Positions 7,795 to 16,405 are shown, counted from the stretch's first letter. The stretch is 64,000 nt of DNA from REEB481 sp964586595 (GCA_964586595.1 CAZPHB010000009.1:1-64000), one strand, 5' to 3'. Numbers and translations are program-made. The notes: generated by a model not told the origin, from the sequence alone.

Positions 7795-9174
7795 GTGAAA
7801 AAAACAACAATCATCTTCGCGTTGGGCCTGCTTACCGGATCGGTAGTTGCGCAAACAACCACAAGGTTCGATCAGTTCAGCCTGGAACCGTCAATGGTTT
7901 CTCCGGCAGCCATCAACAGCCGTGGGCTTGGCAGTGTCAGCCTCTTCTACAACCACATGTACACGAATATTCCCGGAACCCCTGAGAATATGTCACTGAA
8001 CATCGCAGTACCCGTGGCCTACAAGAAAGTGGGTTTTGGCATCCAGTTCACCCAAGAGAAAATAGGGTTTTCCAACCTGCAAAACTGGAATGCATCGTAT
8101 GTTTATACGGTACAGTTGAATGACCGGGCCAACCTGCATTTAGGCATGGCTTTGGGCATGCTGAATCAAAAGTTTGACCTATCACGGGCTATATACAATG
8201 ACCCCGACGATGCAGTTATCGAAGCCATTTTGTTGGGTACCAGAACCAGTCGGTTGGACATGCGCGCTTCAGCCATGTTCCAAACCGGAGATTTCAAGAT
8301 TGGAATCTCGGGAAGCCGTTTTGTAAAACCACGCTTTGACTACAACTACTTCCGCTACAGAAGTGATTTTCAGTTGCAAAGCATCGTGAATGCGCTGGCC
8401 ATGCATAAAATTCGCCTTGGCCTGGAATTGAGCATCGAGCCTTCGCTGTTGGTTACCTTGTACGACCTCAAAAATCCGCGTATTCAAGCCAATGCCATGG
8501 TAAATTACCGCGAAAAAATCTGGGCCGGTCCGGTGTTTACCGATAACAGGCTTGGCGGGGCTATGGGAGGCATGAACATCCGCGATGTATTCCGTGTGGG
8601 TTATTCATGGGTTGCTCCCATGACTTCTGTAAATACACAGTTGGGTGCTACCCACGAACTCTTTACATCGTTCTCTTTAGGTTATGCACGCGTATCAACT
8701 CCGGCCGAAGCGGCAGCGGTGTCGCCTAAAGTGCTGGATACAACAACAATGGTTCAGGAACCCACCGTCGTGAAGGAACAGCCTGTAAGGCCAAGAACTG
8801 AACCGGTGGTGAAAAAACGGGACACGGTGATGGTGAACAATTATGAAGAGATGAAGATGCTGCGTCCTGGTATTGATACTTCTACCATGATGTTCCCAAC
8901 AGTAAGCAACAACAAACCAACCACTCCGGGTTATTACGTGGTGGTAGGAAGTTATGCACGGGAACTCAATGCAGATCACCTGTTGCGCAAGTTGTACGCC
9001 AGGGGTGTTGCGGCCTATAAATTCCGTGATGTTCGCTCCAGTTATTACTATGTATATATCTATCGCGGTGATACCCGCGAACAGGCTGATGTGGTGCGAT
9101 TCAAGGAAACCAACCTTGACATTCCGGGCATCTGGATTTACAATGTGAAACCTCCGGTTCCCAACCCCAGGTAA
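7795..9174 (+). CDS. PorP/SprF-family T9SS outer-membrane protein with C-terminal SPOR-like domain
   Basis: A 459-residue protein. Residues ~1-22 are a signal peptide and ~25-300 a PorP/SprF beta-barrel (FDQFSLEPSMVSPAA, then paired strands). After a Pro/Thr/Val-rich linker (~305-375), the last ~80 residues resemble a SPOR domain (GYYVVVGSYARELNADHL, ending PGIWIYNV). GTG 7795 is chosen because AGGAGG lies 8 bases upstream and the signal peptide follows at once; the frame stays open upstream over the preceding gene. Known SprF proteins are needed for type B substrates, and the neighbour just upstream is one. The SPOR tail suggests peptidoglycan contact, which is inference. Confidence 0.85.
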   Translation: MKKTTIIFALGLLTGSVVAQTTTRFDQFSLEPSMVSPAAINSRGLGSVSLFYNHMYTNIPGTPENMSLNIAVPVAYKKVGFGIQFTQEKIGFSNLQNWNASYVYTVQLNDRANLHLGMALGMLNQKFDLSRAIYNDPDDAVIEAILLGTRTSRLDMRASAMFQTGDFKIGISGSRFVKPRFDYNYFRYRSDFQLQSIVNALAMHKIRLGLELSIEPSLLVTLYDLKNPRIQANAMVNYREKIWAGPVFTDNRLGGAMGGMNIRDVFRVGYSWVAPMTSVNTQLGATHELFTSFSLGYARVSTPAEAAAVSPKVLDTTTMVQEPTVVKEQPVRPRTEPVVKKRDTVMVNNYEEMKMLRPGIDTSTMMFPTVSNNKPTTPGYYVVVGSYARELNADHLLRKLYARGVAAYKFRDVRSSYYYVYIYRGDTREQADVVRFKETNLDIPGIWIYNVKPPVPNPR

Positions 9175-9200
9175 GGAATAGAAGCCCTTACTGCCGAAAG

Positions 9201-9231
9201 AAAAAGGCAACGTTACCCACGTTGCCTTTTT
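9201..9231. terminator. Bidirectional terminator between convergent genes
   Basis: A 13-bp perfect stem (9201-9213 with 9219-9231) has A5 on the left and T5 on the right, so it can stop transcripts of the PorP/SprF gene (+) and of glyQS (-). Confidence 0.85.
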
Positions 9232-9265
9232 CTTTGGTGAATTAGGGAAATCTGTGCATGCCTGG

Positions 9266-10801
9266 TTACAAGCTGCGCAACAAGCTGTTCATGCTGGTAG
9301 TTCCATTGAGCATATCACGCAGCGCAGAAATTTTCACACGCTCCTGATGCATGCTGTCGCGGTGGCGCAGGGTGACATCGTCGTGCGCGAGGCTGTCATG
9401 GTCAACCGTAATGCAATAGGGCGTGCCAATGGCATCCATGCGTCGGTAACGCTTGCCAATGGTATCTTTTTCTTCGTAGTAACAGGCGAAGTCATACCGC
9501 AAGTCGTTGAATATTTTTTCTGCCAGTTCAGGCAATCCGTCTTTTTTAATTAGTGGCAGAATGGCGGCTTTGATCGGTGCCAGGGCAGGCGGGAGCGACA
9601 ACAAGGTGCGAGGCTCGGCACCGCTGGTGTCAAGTTGAAAACAACGGCACAACGTGAGCAGGAACATGCGATCCAGGCCAATGCTGGTTTCTACCACATA
9701 AGGAATATAGCTTTCGTTGCTTTCAGGGTCAAAGTAGCGCAGCTTCTTACCACTGAATTGTTCGTGTCTGCCTAAGTCAAAATCAGTACGGCTGTGTATT
9801 CCCTCTACTTCCTTAAACCCGAAGGGAAATTCGAATTCAATATCCACAGCGGCATTGGCATAATGGGCCAGTTTTACGTGGTCATGAAAACGATAGTGCT
9901 TCACATCGGCGCCCAATGATAGGTGCCATTTCATGCGTGCTTCTTTCCAATAGCTGTACCATTCCAGCTCAGTGCCCGGTTTGCAGAAGAACTGCATTTC
10001 CATCTGCTCAAATTCCTTCATCCGCAGGATGAATTGGCGGGCCACGATTTCATTGCGGAATGCTTTGCCGGTTTGCGCAATGCCAAATGGAATTTTCATC
10101 CGACCGGACTTTTGTACGTTGAGGAAATTCACAAAGATGCCCTGAGCTGTTTCGGGCCGGAGGTAAAGACTGTCTTCCCCGTTCTCGGTGGCACTCATTT
10201 GTGTGGCATACATCAGGTTGAATTGCCGCACATCGGTCCAGTTCTTGGTACCACTCACGGGGCATACAATGCCTAATGATTCGATCAACTCTTTGACTTG
10301 ATGCAGGGCGCCACTTTCCAGGGCGTCCTTTAATATTTGATCTACGCGTTCATTGGTTGCCAAGAGTTCCTGAATGCGTGGGTTTGTTTGAATGAAGTGT
10401 GCTTCGTTAAATGATTCACCAAATCGTTTGGCGGCTTTTTCTACTTCCTTTTGAACTTTCTGACGGTTTTTTTCCTGGTAATCTTCAAGCAACACATCCG
10501 CGCGGTAGCGCTTTTTGCTGTCTTTGTTGTCAATCATCGGATCGTTGAAGCCATCCACATGGCCTGAAGCTTTCCAAATTTTGGGATGCATGAAAATGGC
10601 TGAATCCAAACCAACAATGTTCTGATGCAGCTGAACCATGCTTTTCCACCAATATTCGCGAAGGTTTTTCTTGAGCTCAACACCATTTTGTCCGTAATCA
10701 TAAACGGCGCTCAGGCCGTCGTAAAGCTCGCTCGACTGGAACACGAAACCATATTCCTTGGCATGTGCCACCACTTGCTTGAAAAGATCTTCGTTTTGCA
10801 T
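9266..10801 (-). CDS. glyQS: Glycyl-tRNA synthetase (single-chain, alpha2 type)
   Basis: A 511-residue class II synthetase that charges tRNA-Gly. The start (LYDGLSAVYDYGQNGVELK) and the RPETAQGIFVNF and EFEQMEMQFF motifs are hallmarks of the homodimeric GlyRS found in eukaryotes, archaea and many bacteria, not the alpha2beta2 form. The C-terminal anticodon-binding domain starts near residue 390 (LPPALAPIKAAILPL). The length is normal. It is divergent from rpsT, with a -7 box TATCTTTG at 10820-10813. Confidence 0.96.
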   Translation of the reverse strand: MQNEDLFKQVVAHAKEYGFVFQSSELYDGLSAVYDYGQNGVELKKNLREYWWKSMVQLHQNIVGLDSAIFMHPKIWKASGHVDGFNDPMIDNKDSKKRYRADVLLEDYQEKNRQKVQKEVEKAAKRFGESFNEAHFIQTNPRIQELLATNERVDQILKDALESGALHQVKELIESLGIVCPVSGTKNWTDVRQFNLMYATQMSATENGEDSLYLRPETAQGIFVNFLNVQKSGRMKIPFGIAQTGKAFRNEIVARQFILRMKEFEQMEMQFFCKPGTELEWYSYWKEARMKWHLSLGADVKHYRFHDHVKLAHYANAAVDIEFEFPFGFKEVEGIHSRTDFDLGRHEQFSGKKLRYFDPESNESYIPYVVETSIGLDRMFLLTLCRCFQLDTSGAEPRTLLSLPPALAPIKAAILPLIKKDGLPELAEKIFNDLRYDFACYYEEKDTIGKRYRRMDAIGTPYCITVDHDSLAHDDVTLRHRDSMHQERVKISALRDMLNGTTSMNSLLRSL

Positions 10802-10812
10802 AAGTAACAGGG

Positions 10813-10820
10813 CAAAGATA
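10813..10820 (-). promoter_or_regulatory. -7 box TATCTTTG for glyQS
   Basis: On the minus strand TATCTTTG matches TAnnTTTG and ends 11 bases before the glyQS start codon, giving a very short leader. Confidence 0.55.
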
Positions 10821-10894
10821 AGTCCGGGATAAAGCGAACCCAGATTCGTGGTGTTTTTGACAAGGCAGGTCTTTTAGGAAATTTCTAAAGAAGG

Positions 10895-10925
10895 TTGGTT
10901 GTTCTTAGGTAAACTTCTATATTTG
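10895..10925 (+). promoter_or_regulatory. Promoter of rpsT
   Basis: A TTG (10895-10897, with a second at 10899-10901) is followed after 20 (or 16) bases by TATATTTG (10918-10925), the Bacteroidota -33/-7 pattern. ATG 10944 lies 18 bases beyond. Confidence 0.7.
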
Positions 10926-10943
10926 CAGTCCTTTTTAAGAAAT

Positions 10944-11198
10944 ATGGCCAACCATAAATCAGCCATCAAGCGCATCAGAGCAAACGAAACCAAGCGTGAG
11001 TTGAACCGCTACCAGCACAAAACTGCACGTACCGTGGTAAAAAATATCCGCAAATCCACCCAAAAGGCGGAAGCCGAAAAAATGTTAAACGCTGCTGCCA
11101 GTCTCTTGGACAAACTTGCCAAGAGAAATGTCATCCACAAGAACAAAGCTTCCAACCTGAAAAGCAGTTTGACAAAATACGTAGCTAGCCTGTCTTGA
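10944..11198 (+). CDS. rpsT: 30S ribosomal protein S20
   Basis: An 84-residue, very basic helical protein starting MANHKSAIKRIRANE, the standard bS20 N-terminus; it binds 16S rRNA in the small subunit. ATG 10944 is preferred to the longer open frame because bS20 begins MAN and the promoter lies inside the extra part. It is monocistronic, with a terminator at 11222. Confidence 0.97.
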   Translation: MANHKSAIKRIRANETKRELNRYQHKTARTVVKNIRKSTQKAEAEKMLNAAASLLDKLAKRNVIHKNKASNLKSSLTKYVASLS

Positions 11199-11221
11199 TG
11201 TGAATCCACAAAAATGATTTC

Positions 11222-11254
11222 AAAGGCCTCCGAAAGGGGGCTTTTCTTTTTTTA
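11222..11254 (+). terminator. Terminator of rpsT
   Basis: AAAGGCCTCC pairs with GGGGGCTTT across a GAAA tetraloop and is followed by TTTTCTTTTTTT. It overlaps the last codons of the convergent radC gene. Confidence 0.85.
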
Positions 11255-11953
11255 CAGTAAACCATCATCTGCGAAACTGAGGTAACCGGTATGCGCAATG
11301 ATGAGGTGATCCAACAGTTGAATATCCATCAGCGATGCAGCGTTTTTCATTTTCTTGGTGAGTTTTAGGTCAGCATCACTGGGCCGAAGATTGCCACTGG
11401 GATGATTGTGGCAGAGGATCAATGAAGTTGCGTGGTCGTCAAGTGCCATTTTGAGGATGCGCCTGGGATCTGCAACCGTGCCGGTGATGCCACCTTCGCC
11501 TACCCGGTGGATGCCTACAATGCGATTAACCTGGTTCAAGGTCATGATCCAAAATTCTTCGTAGTGGAGGTCTTCTAAACGGGCATGTATGGCTCGATAG
11601 GCATCTTTACTCCCTGAAATTTGAACCGCGTCTTGCCTGGGTGTTTTGCGTCGTGCACCCAATTCCAAAGCAGCCATGATTGCAGCAGCCTTTGCCGCCC
11701 CTACACCATCTATGGCGCACAGTTCTTTGATGGTGCATCGGGCAAGGAGCGACAAATCCTGTCCAAAGCGACTTAATATATCCCGTCCAAGATCTACGGC
11801 GCTTTTGTTTCTCGTTCCGTGGCCCAGTAAAATGGCCAATAGTTCGGCGTCGCTGAGCACAGATTTCCCTTTGTGCAGTAATTTTTCGCGCGGACGGTCG
11901 TCTTCTGCCCAAGTGCTGATTGGTGCATGGTTGTGCTTTAACAAATGTTCCAT
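11252..11953 (-). CDS. radC: RadC-family JAB/MPN domain protein
   Basis: A 233-residue protein. A helix-hairpin-helix-like region (IDGVGAAKAAAIMAALELG, residues ~75-95) precedes a JAB/MPN metalloprotease-like domain with the zinc motif HNHPSGNLRPSDAD near residues 170-185. The name DNA repair protein is traditional; the biochemical role is unsettled. ATG 11953 gives the usual family start; the open frame extends to 12121, but the extra residues overlap the recA promoter and look non-coding. It is divergent from recA. Confidence 0.9.
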   Translation of the reverse strand: MEHLLKHNHAPISTWAEDDRPREKLLHKGKSVLSDAELLAILLGHGTRNKSAVDLGRDILSRFGQDLSLLARCTIKELCAIDGVGAAKAAAIMAALELGARRKTPRQDAVQISGSKDAYRAIHARLEDLHYEEFWIMTLNQVNRIVGIHRVGEGGITGTVADPRRILKMALDDHATSLILCHNHPSGNLRPSDADLKLTKKMKNAASLMDIQLLDHLIIAHTGYLSFADDGLL

Positions 11954-12048
11954 GGAGCGATTTTGCGTCAAATTTTGCGCATATACGAACCCTTGTTCCG
12001 TGTACAAATGTTTAAAATACTTAAGTGCTGTTGTTTTTATTTTTTTTC

Positions 12049-12078
12049 TTGCCTCCAATAGACATTGTGTTAAATTTG
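12049..12078 (+). promoter_or_regulatory. Promoter of recA
   Basis: TTG (12049-12051), 19-base spacer, TAAATTTG (12071-12078): an exact fit to the Bacteroidota promoter pattern. The recA ATG follows 31 bases later. No LexA-like palindrome was recognised nearby. Confidence 0.75.
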
Positions 12079-12108
12079 GCAAGAACGAGTTGATAAAAAA
12101 ATAATCAA

Positions 12109-13131
12109 ATGAGTGATGCACAGGAAAAACTGAAGGCCTTAAAGCTGACTATTGACCGTCTGGAGAAGCAGTATGGCAAAGGTGTGGTTATGAAAATGGA
12201 TGAAACCCGCACCGTTCAGGTGGACGCGGTTTCAACAGGATCATTGGGCTTGGATTTGGCTTTAGGTGTTGGCGGGTTTCCCAGAGGAAGGATTGTTGAA
12301 ATCTACGGTCCTGAATCCTCAGGTAAAACAACCATAGCATTGCATACCATTGCAGAAGCGCAAAAGAAAGGCGGCATTTGTGCCTTCATTGATGCAGAAC
12401 ACGCATTTGATAAGTTCTATGCCGAAAAGCTGGGCATAGATACCAATAATCTGCTGATCGCTCAACCAGATGATGGCGAGCAGGCACTTGAAATTACCGA
12501 CAATCTTATTCGTTCGGGCGCCATTGACATTGTTGTTGTGGACTCTGTAGCAGCATTGGTTCCGCGCGCGGAAATAGAAGGCGATATGGGCGACAGCAAA
12601 GTGGGATTGCACGCGCGATTGATGAGTCAGGCGCTCAGAAAATTGACCGGTACCATCAGTAAAACAGGCTGTATTTGCATCTTCATCAACCAGTTGCGTG
12701 AGAAAATTGGTGTGATGTTTGGAAACCCTGAAACAACTACCGGCGGTAATGCACTTAAATTCTATGCCTCAATAAGGTTAGACATCCGCCGTATTGGTCA
12801 AATCAAAGATGGTGAAGAAGTAGTAGGAAACCGCACCAAAGTAAAGGTGGTGAAAAACAAAGTGGCTCCTCCTTTTCGGGTTGTGGAATTTGACATCATG
12901 TATGGTTTGGGCATCAGCCGATGTGGTGAAATTCTTGATTTGGCCGTAGAAGCCGGAATTGTTCAAAAAAGTGGATCATGGTTTAGTTACGATACCACCA
13001 AATTAGGTCAGGGTAGAGATTCTGTCAAAGAACTGCTGCAGGACAATCCTGAACTGTCAGAACAGATAGAGGCGAAAATTAAAGCGAAATTGGTAGGTGG
13101 CGATGGCCTTCCGGTTCAGGTAGAATCATAA
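12109..13131 (+). CDS. recA: Recombinase RecA
   Basis: A 340-residue recombinase that forms filaments on single-stranded DNA and catalyses strand exchange. The Walker A motif is GPESSGKT (residues 67-74). The Walker B region is IDIVVVDSVAALVP, and the L2-loop region contains GNPETTTGGNALKFY. Length and start are normal for the family. The short C-terminal tail is acidic, then basic. It is monocistronic with its own promoter and terminator. Confidence 0.98.
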   Translation: MSDAQEKLKALKLTIDRLEKQYGKGVVMKMDETRTVQVDAVSTGSLGLDLALGVGGFPRGRIVEIYGPESSGKTTIALHTIAEAQKKGGICAFIDAEHAFDKFYAEKLGIDTNNLLIAQPDDGEQALEITDNLIRSGAIDIVVVDSVAALVPRAEIEGDMGDSKVGLHARLMSQALRKLTGTISKTGCICIFINQLREKIGVMFGNPETTTGGNALKFYASIRLDIRRIGQIKDGEEVVGNRTKVKVVKNKVAPPFRVVEFDIMYGLGISRCGEILDLAVEAGIVQKSGSWFSYDTTKLGQGRDSVKELLQDNPELSEQIEAKIKAKLVGGDGLPVQVES

Positions 13132-13250
13132 GCAAATCCAATAGGCGAGGAAGGCATGGCTTACATGTTTCCTCATCGCATGAGGCTACAACAAGCTGTA
13201 CCAACAGTGTTCAAAAATCTTTTCAATCTTGTATTCCGCTCTGTATGAGT

Positions 13251-13296
13251 AAATGGTTTCGTATGCCGCGTTGTGTATGAAACCATTTCTTTTTTA
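13251..13296 (+). terminator. Terminator after recA
   Basis: AAATGGTTTC (13251-13260) pairs with GAAACCATTT (13279-13288) and is followed by CTTTTTT. The 303-base stretch from 13132 to 13434 holds only this hairpin; I see no gene in it. Confidence 0.75.
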
Positions 13297-13434
13297 CTGG
13301 TTTCGGCCTGAACAGGCACGGATCACACTTGTCGGGAACAGGGGGTGAAGCTGCTGCGCGAATTCAGATTTTGCGGTGTTTATGCTGCAGGTGCAGGATA
13401 AGGCTGCAGGGGTTCAGAAAACAGGTTGAAAAGT

Positions 13435-13836
13435 TCAGCGATTTTGTTCTTCCCAGGAACGTCGTTCTTGCCGAACGATGTCTTTGTACATCACGGGTTT
13501 AATCCAATAAAGCATCAACAAACGGCTGCTCCGCACAGCCAAAGGAAGCAACGTCAAAATACTGATTGGAATCAGCATGGAAACGGTATTGATATCCCAG
13601 CCTGCACGCAACATAAGAAAACCACCGCTGATGCTGACTCCCGAAACAAGCGCATAGCTGAAGTACATGGCACCAAAATAGAATCCGGTTTCGGGCTGAA
13701 ACTGATTACCGCAACGGTAACAATTCTTACAAATGACTGCAAATCGCAAAGGGTGATACCAAGGAAATAAAAACACCTTGCCCTCGCGGCAAATAGGGCA
13801 GCGCCCTTCAATAAAGGATTGAACAGTGTTTTTCAG
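13435..13836 (-). CDS. DUF983 membrane protein of the cytochrome oxidase operon
   Basis: A 133-residue protein if started at CTG 13836. Two cysteine pairs (CPIC and CYRC, about 25 residues apart) could bind metal or form thiols. They are followed by GFYFGAMYFSYAL and two membrane helices, the DUF983 pattern. No ATG, GTG or TTG exists between the in-frame stop at 13879-13881 and the first CxxC. GTG 13776 would drop the CPIC pair. CTG 13836, one base after the upstream gene's TGA, gives the usual family length. It is the last gene of the oxidase operon. A role in oxidase maturation is inferred from position. Confidence 0.75.
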   Translation of the reverse strand: MKNTVQSFIEGRCPICREGKVFLFPWYHPLRFAVICKNCYRCGNQFQPETGFYFGAMYFSYALVSGVSISGGFLMLRAGWDINTVSMLIPISILTLLPLAVRSSRLLMLYWIKPVMYKDIVRQERRSWEEQNR

Positions 13837-13837
13837 A

Positions 13838-14071
13838 TCAGGATTTTTTTGCTTTTTGGTTCTTCCACCAAAAAAATCCTACGGTTCCCACAATGAGGTA
13901 GGGGGCAGCCAAGAGGTAAAGAATGCCATCATTGATTCCATTCCCATAGCTTTTCTGAAGCCCTTTTTCCTTGCGGTTACTTTCCAGAGATGTTTTACAC
14001 ATGGGGCACTGCGCTGCAGCCATGCCGGCCAATGTGCACATCAGGGCAAGGGTGATGATGTATTTCTTCAT
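13838..14071 (-). CDS. Small exported Cys-motif protein of the oxidase operon
   Basis: A 77-residue protein with a signal peptide (residues ~1-20, ending MAAA), then QCPMCKTSLES and one C-terminal membrane helix (ILYLLAAPYLIVGTVGFFWW). The Cys pair would face the periplasm, next to the Sco1 and oxidase copper sites. The start overlaps the stop of the DUF420 gene (ATGA), so translation is coupled. Similar small proteins accompany oxidase genes in this phylum as far as I recall. Function is unknown; a thiol or copper-handling role is a guess from motif and context. Confidence 0.75.
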   Translation of the reverse strand: MKKYIITLALMCTLAGMAAAQCPMCKTSLESNRKEKGLQKSYGNGINDGILYLLAAPYLIVGTVGFFWWKNQKAKKS

Positions 14072-14628
14072 GCGTCAAATCGATAAAAGGGTGAAATCAT
14101 TAAATATACCAATACTCCTGTTACAGCAACATAAAACCACAGCGGCCAGGTAATTCTGGCGATGCGCTTGTGTTTGTTGTAATCGCCATTGGTACTGTAA
14201 TAGATGGTGTACAATACAAGCGGCAGTATGATGGCTGCAAGAATGATGTGAGTTATCAGGATGAAATAGTAGGTGTACTTCATAAACCCAGCCCCGCCGT
14301 ATGGCGTTGAAGGCATGATGGTATGGTAGATTACGTAACTGATCAGGAATAGTGCAGACAACAGAAAGGCTGAAAACATAAATACCTGATGCACGGCTTT
14401 ATTCTTTTTTTCTCGAATGAAATAGAAACCGCCCAACAGGCACAATGAAACCAAGGTGTTCAATAAAGCATTGATGCCTGGAAGATGCCGTGCAAACAAT
14501 GCATTGGGGCGGTAGGCATCGGGCAAAACCTTCAGCAGTATAACGATTGCCGGAACTGCTAGAGAAATCCCAAGCACAATCCAAAAGAAGGTGCGGTCAT
14601 TTATGGCGCGCTTGTTCACGTTCTTCAA
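14068..14628 (-). CDS. DUF420 membrane protein (CtaM/YozB-like oxidase assembly factor)
   Basis: A 186-residue protein with five predicted membrane helices and histidines in LISYVIYHT and LITHIILA. DUF420 includes Bacillus/Staphylococcus YozB/CtaM, needed for maturation of heme-A oxidases. The position directly after sco1 supports the same job here. The start overlaps the last 32 bases of sco1, so expression is probably coupled. No nearer ATG offers a better start. Confidence 0.82.
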   Translation of the reverse strand: MKNVNKRAINDRTFFWIVLGISLAVPAIVILLKVLPDAYRPNALFARHLPGINALLNTLVSLCLLGGFYFIREKKNKAVHQVFMFSAFLLSALFLISYVIYHTIMPSTPYGGAGFMKYTYYFILITHIILAAIILPLVLYTIYYSTNGDYNKHKRIARITWPLWFYVAVTGVLVYLMISPFYRFDA

Positions 14629-15271
14629 AAATTAAAGCTTTAACAGCGTCAATGGCCTTATTGTTTTCGATTTGGCCTGCCAAACCGTTGAAGATTCCCC
14701 GGATGTGCTTGTTGCGGTCAACAAGTACCAATCTGTCGCTGTGCATGAAATTACTCGCCTTGTCGTCTTTTACGCCCAGCAAGTAATCTTCAACGGCCAC
14801 ACTGTAGGTTTCAGATTTACTACCACGTACGAAAGACCACTTGAGGTTGGAGGCATCATGCCTGTCGGCATAAGCCCTTAAAACCGGAATGCTGTCAGCA
14901 TCCGGATCTACCGTATGTGAGATGAACTTCACCCTTGGATTGTCTTTAAAGGCGTTGGCAATGATTCTAAGGTTGCTGTTCATGCGCGGGCAAACGTCAG
15001 GGCATGAGGCAAAGAAAATATTTGCGATGTAGATGCAGGAATCAAAATCAGCGTCGCTGATATTCTTGCCGTATTGATCTGTAAATTGAAAAGGACCAAC
15101 CTGGTGATACACGGTATCTCCTTGTTCATTGACATATTTTGGCCCGTAATAAGGAATAGGCTTTCCATGGAATTCAAGTTCCCTTAAGAACATGATCCAC
15201 AGAATGGGCAGGCCGATGAGCAAAAACAGACCACCAAAAATGGCAACCCTGCGCCCAAGCATCTTTGCCAT
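14597..15271 (-). CDS. SCO1/SenC copper chaperone for cytochrome oxidase
   Basis: A 224-residue membrane-anchored thioredoxin-fold protein. An N-terminal helix (residues ~10-28) holds it in the inner membrane. The copper-binding motif is CPDVC (C90, C94), with the distal His in NFMHSDRLVLVD (H177). Sco proteins load or reduce the CuA site of subunit II, encoded upstream in the same operon. Length and motifs are complete. Confidence 0.93.
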   Translation of the reverse strand: MAKMLGRRVAIFGGLFLLIGLPILWIMFLRELEFHGKPIPYYGPKYVNEQGDTVYHQVGPFQFTDQYGKNISDADFDSCIYIANIFFASCPDVCPRMNSNLRIIANAFKDNPRVKFISHTVDPDADSIPVLRAYADRHDASNLKWSFVRGSKSETYSVAVEDYLLGVKDDKASNFMHSDRLVLVDRNKHIRGIFNGLAGQIENNKAIDAVKALIFEEREQARHK

Positions 15272-15275
15272 GCTG

Positions 15276-15614
15276 TTAGTAGGTACTCAGCGCATGTCCT
15301 TCGTAAAGAAGGCCCATCACCAAACCGATGATAAACAAGGTTGGAACCAGGATGCACATCGCCAGGTTGATTTTTTCATTCTTCATGTGCATGAATGCGC
15401 CAACAATGTAATAAGCCTTCACCAATCCGAAGAAAACGAACACCACATTGCGGAAGAGTGAAGGTGGCATCGCGAAATAAAGGATGAAATCGAGGATGGT
15501 AATTCCAAGCAGCAGCCAAAAGGTCCTCCAAAGTTCTTTGGTGCCATGGCTTTCTGTGTGAGGAACATAGTTAATTGGATCGTATTCCCCGGGGGTATGT
15601 GCGAAATTTCCCAT
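15276..15614 (-). CDS. Cytochrome c oxidase subunit IV family protein
   Basis: A 112-residue protein with three membrane helices (after ELWRTFWLLLGITI; FRNVVFVFFGLVKAYYIVGAFMH; CILVPTLFIIGLVMG), the pattern of bacterial subunit IV. ATG 15614 (MGNFAHTPGEYDP) is chosen; the longer frame adds a hydrophobic stretch over the intergenic region. It is the small accessory subunit of the oxidase encoded in this operon. Confidence 0.87.
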   Translation of the reverse strand: MGNFAHTPGEYDPINYVPHTESHGTKELWRTFWLLLGITILDFILYFAMPPSLFRNVVFVFFGLVKAYYIVGAFMHMKNEKINLAMCILVPTLFIIGLVMGLLYEGHALSTY

Positions 15615-15637
15615 GATTATTGCTGTTTTATGCTTCG

Positions 15638-16396
15638 TCAGATGAGGTAATAAAAAGTAAATACAAATACCCATACCAAGTCAACAAAGTGCCAGTACAA
15701 GCCAACTTTTTCTACCATTTCATAGTGACCACGACGCTCGTAAACTCCGCGCATGGTATTGATCCATACGATGATGTTCAACACCACACCGCTGAATACG
15801 TGAAATCCGTGAAAACCAGTTACAATGAAAAACAGCGATGCAAAGGGCGCCGGTCCCCAAGTTCTGTCTCCTTCATTCCAATGGAAGTGGTCTCCAAATT
15901 TTACACCCTTGAGGTGTTCGTATCCTTGTTGGGTGATGCCAAAGAAATTAGAATCCAATCGACCCTGATCATGGATGAATTGTGTCCATTCCCACGCTTG
16001 GCATCCCAGGAAGGCAAAACCGCCAATAATGGTGTAGAACATGTACTTTGACACTTCTTTTTTGCTGTTCCTATGCCCGGCTTCTACCGCGAGTACCATG
16101 GTCACACTGGAGAAGATCAGGATAAAGGTCATCAAGCTCACAAACAACAGGGGAAGGAAATACCCGTGCATGAATGGGAAGTGGTTGAAGATGGCTGCAG
16201 GATCAGGCCAGGCAATTGCCGCACCTGAATAACTGAAGCGAATGGCCCCATAGCCAACAAGCAAGGAACTGAAGGTGAATGCATCTGACAACAGGAATAT
16301 CCACATCATCAACTTCCCATAGCTCAAGTTAAACGGAGAGCGGCCGCCGGCCCACATAGCCTGATTTTCGAATGTAGCAGAAGTTTGGTTCGCCAT
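15638..16396 (-). CDS. Cytochrome c oxidase subunit III
   Basis: A 252-residue protein with about six to seven membrane helices. COX3 signatures include WIFLLSDAFTFSSLL, GCQAWEWTQFIHD (normally WEW/WEY-Y) and FHGFHVFSGV, with the final VEKVGLYWHFVDLVWVFVF. The loop between helices 4 and 5 is longer than in the shorter paralogue just upstream. It stabilises the catalytic core. It is in the middle of the oxidase operon, 9 bases after the paralogue. Confidence 0.93.
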   Translation of the reverse strand: MANQTSATFENQAMWAGGRSPFNLSYGKLMMWIFLLSDAFTFSSLLVGYGAIRFSYSGAAIAWPDPAAIFNHFPFMHGYFLPLLFVSLMTFILIFSSVTMVLAVEAGHRNSKKEVSKYMFYTIIGGFAFLGCQAWEWTQFIHDQGRLDSNFFGITQQGYEHLKGVKFGDHFHWNEGDRTWGPAPFASLFFIVTGFHGFHVFSGVVLNIIVWINTMRGVYERRGHYEMVEKVGLYWHFVDLVWVFVFTFYYLI

Positions 16397-16405
16397 GCTT
16401 GTTGT

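Noticed and set aside
11954..12121. N-terminal extension of RadC
   Set aside because: The extra 56 codons cover the recA promoter and lack similarity to the family; ATG 11953 fits.
13132..13250. Possible small gene between recA and the oxidase operon
   Set aside because: No open frame of useful length with coding-like composition was found; only a terminator follows.
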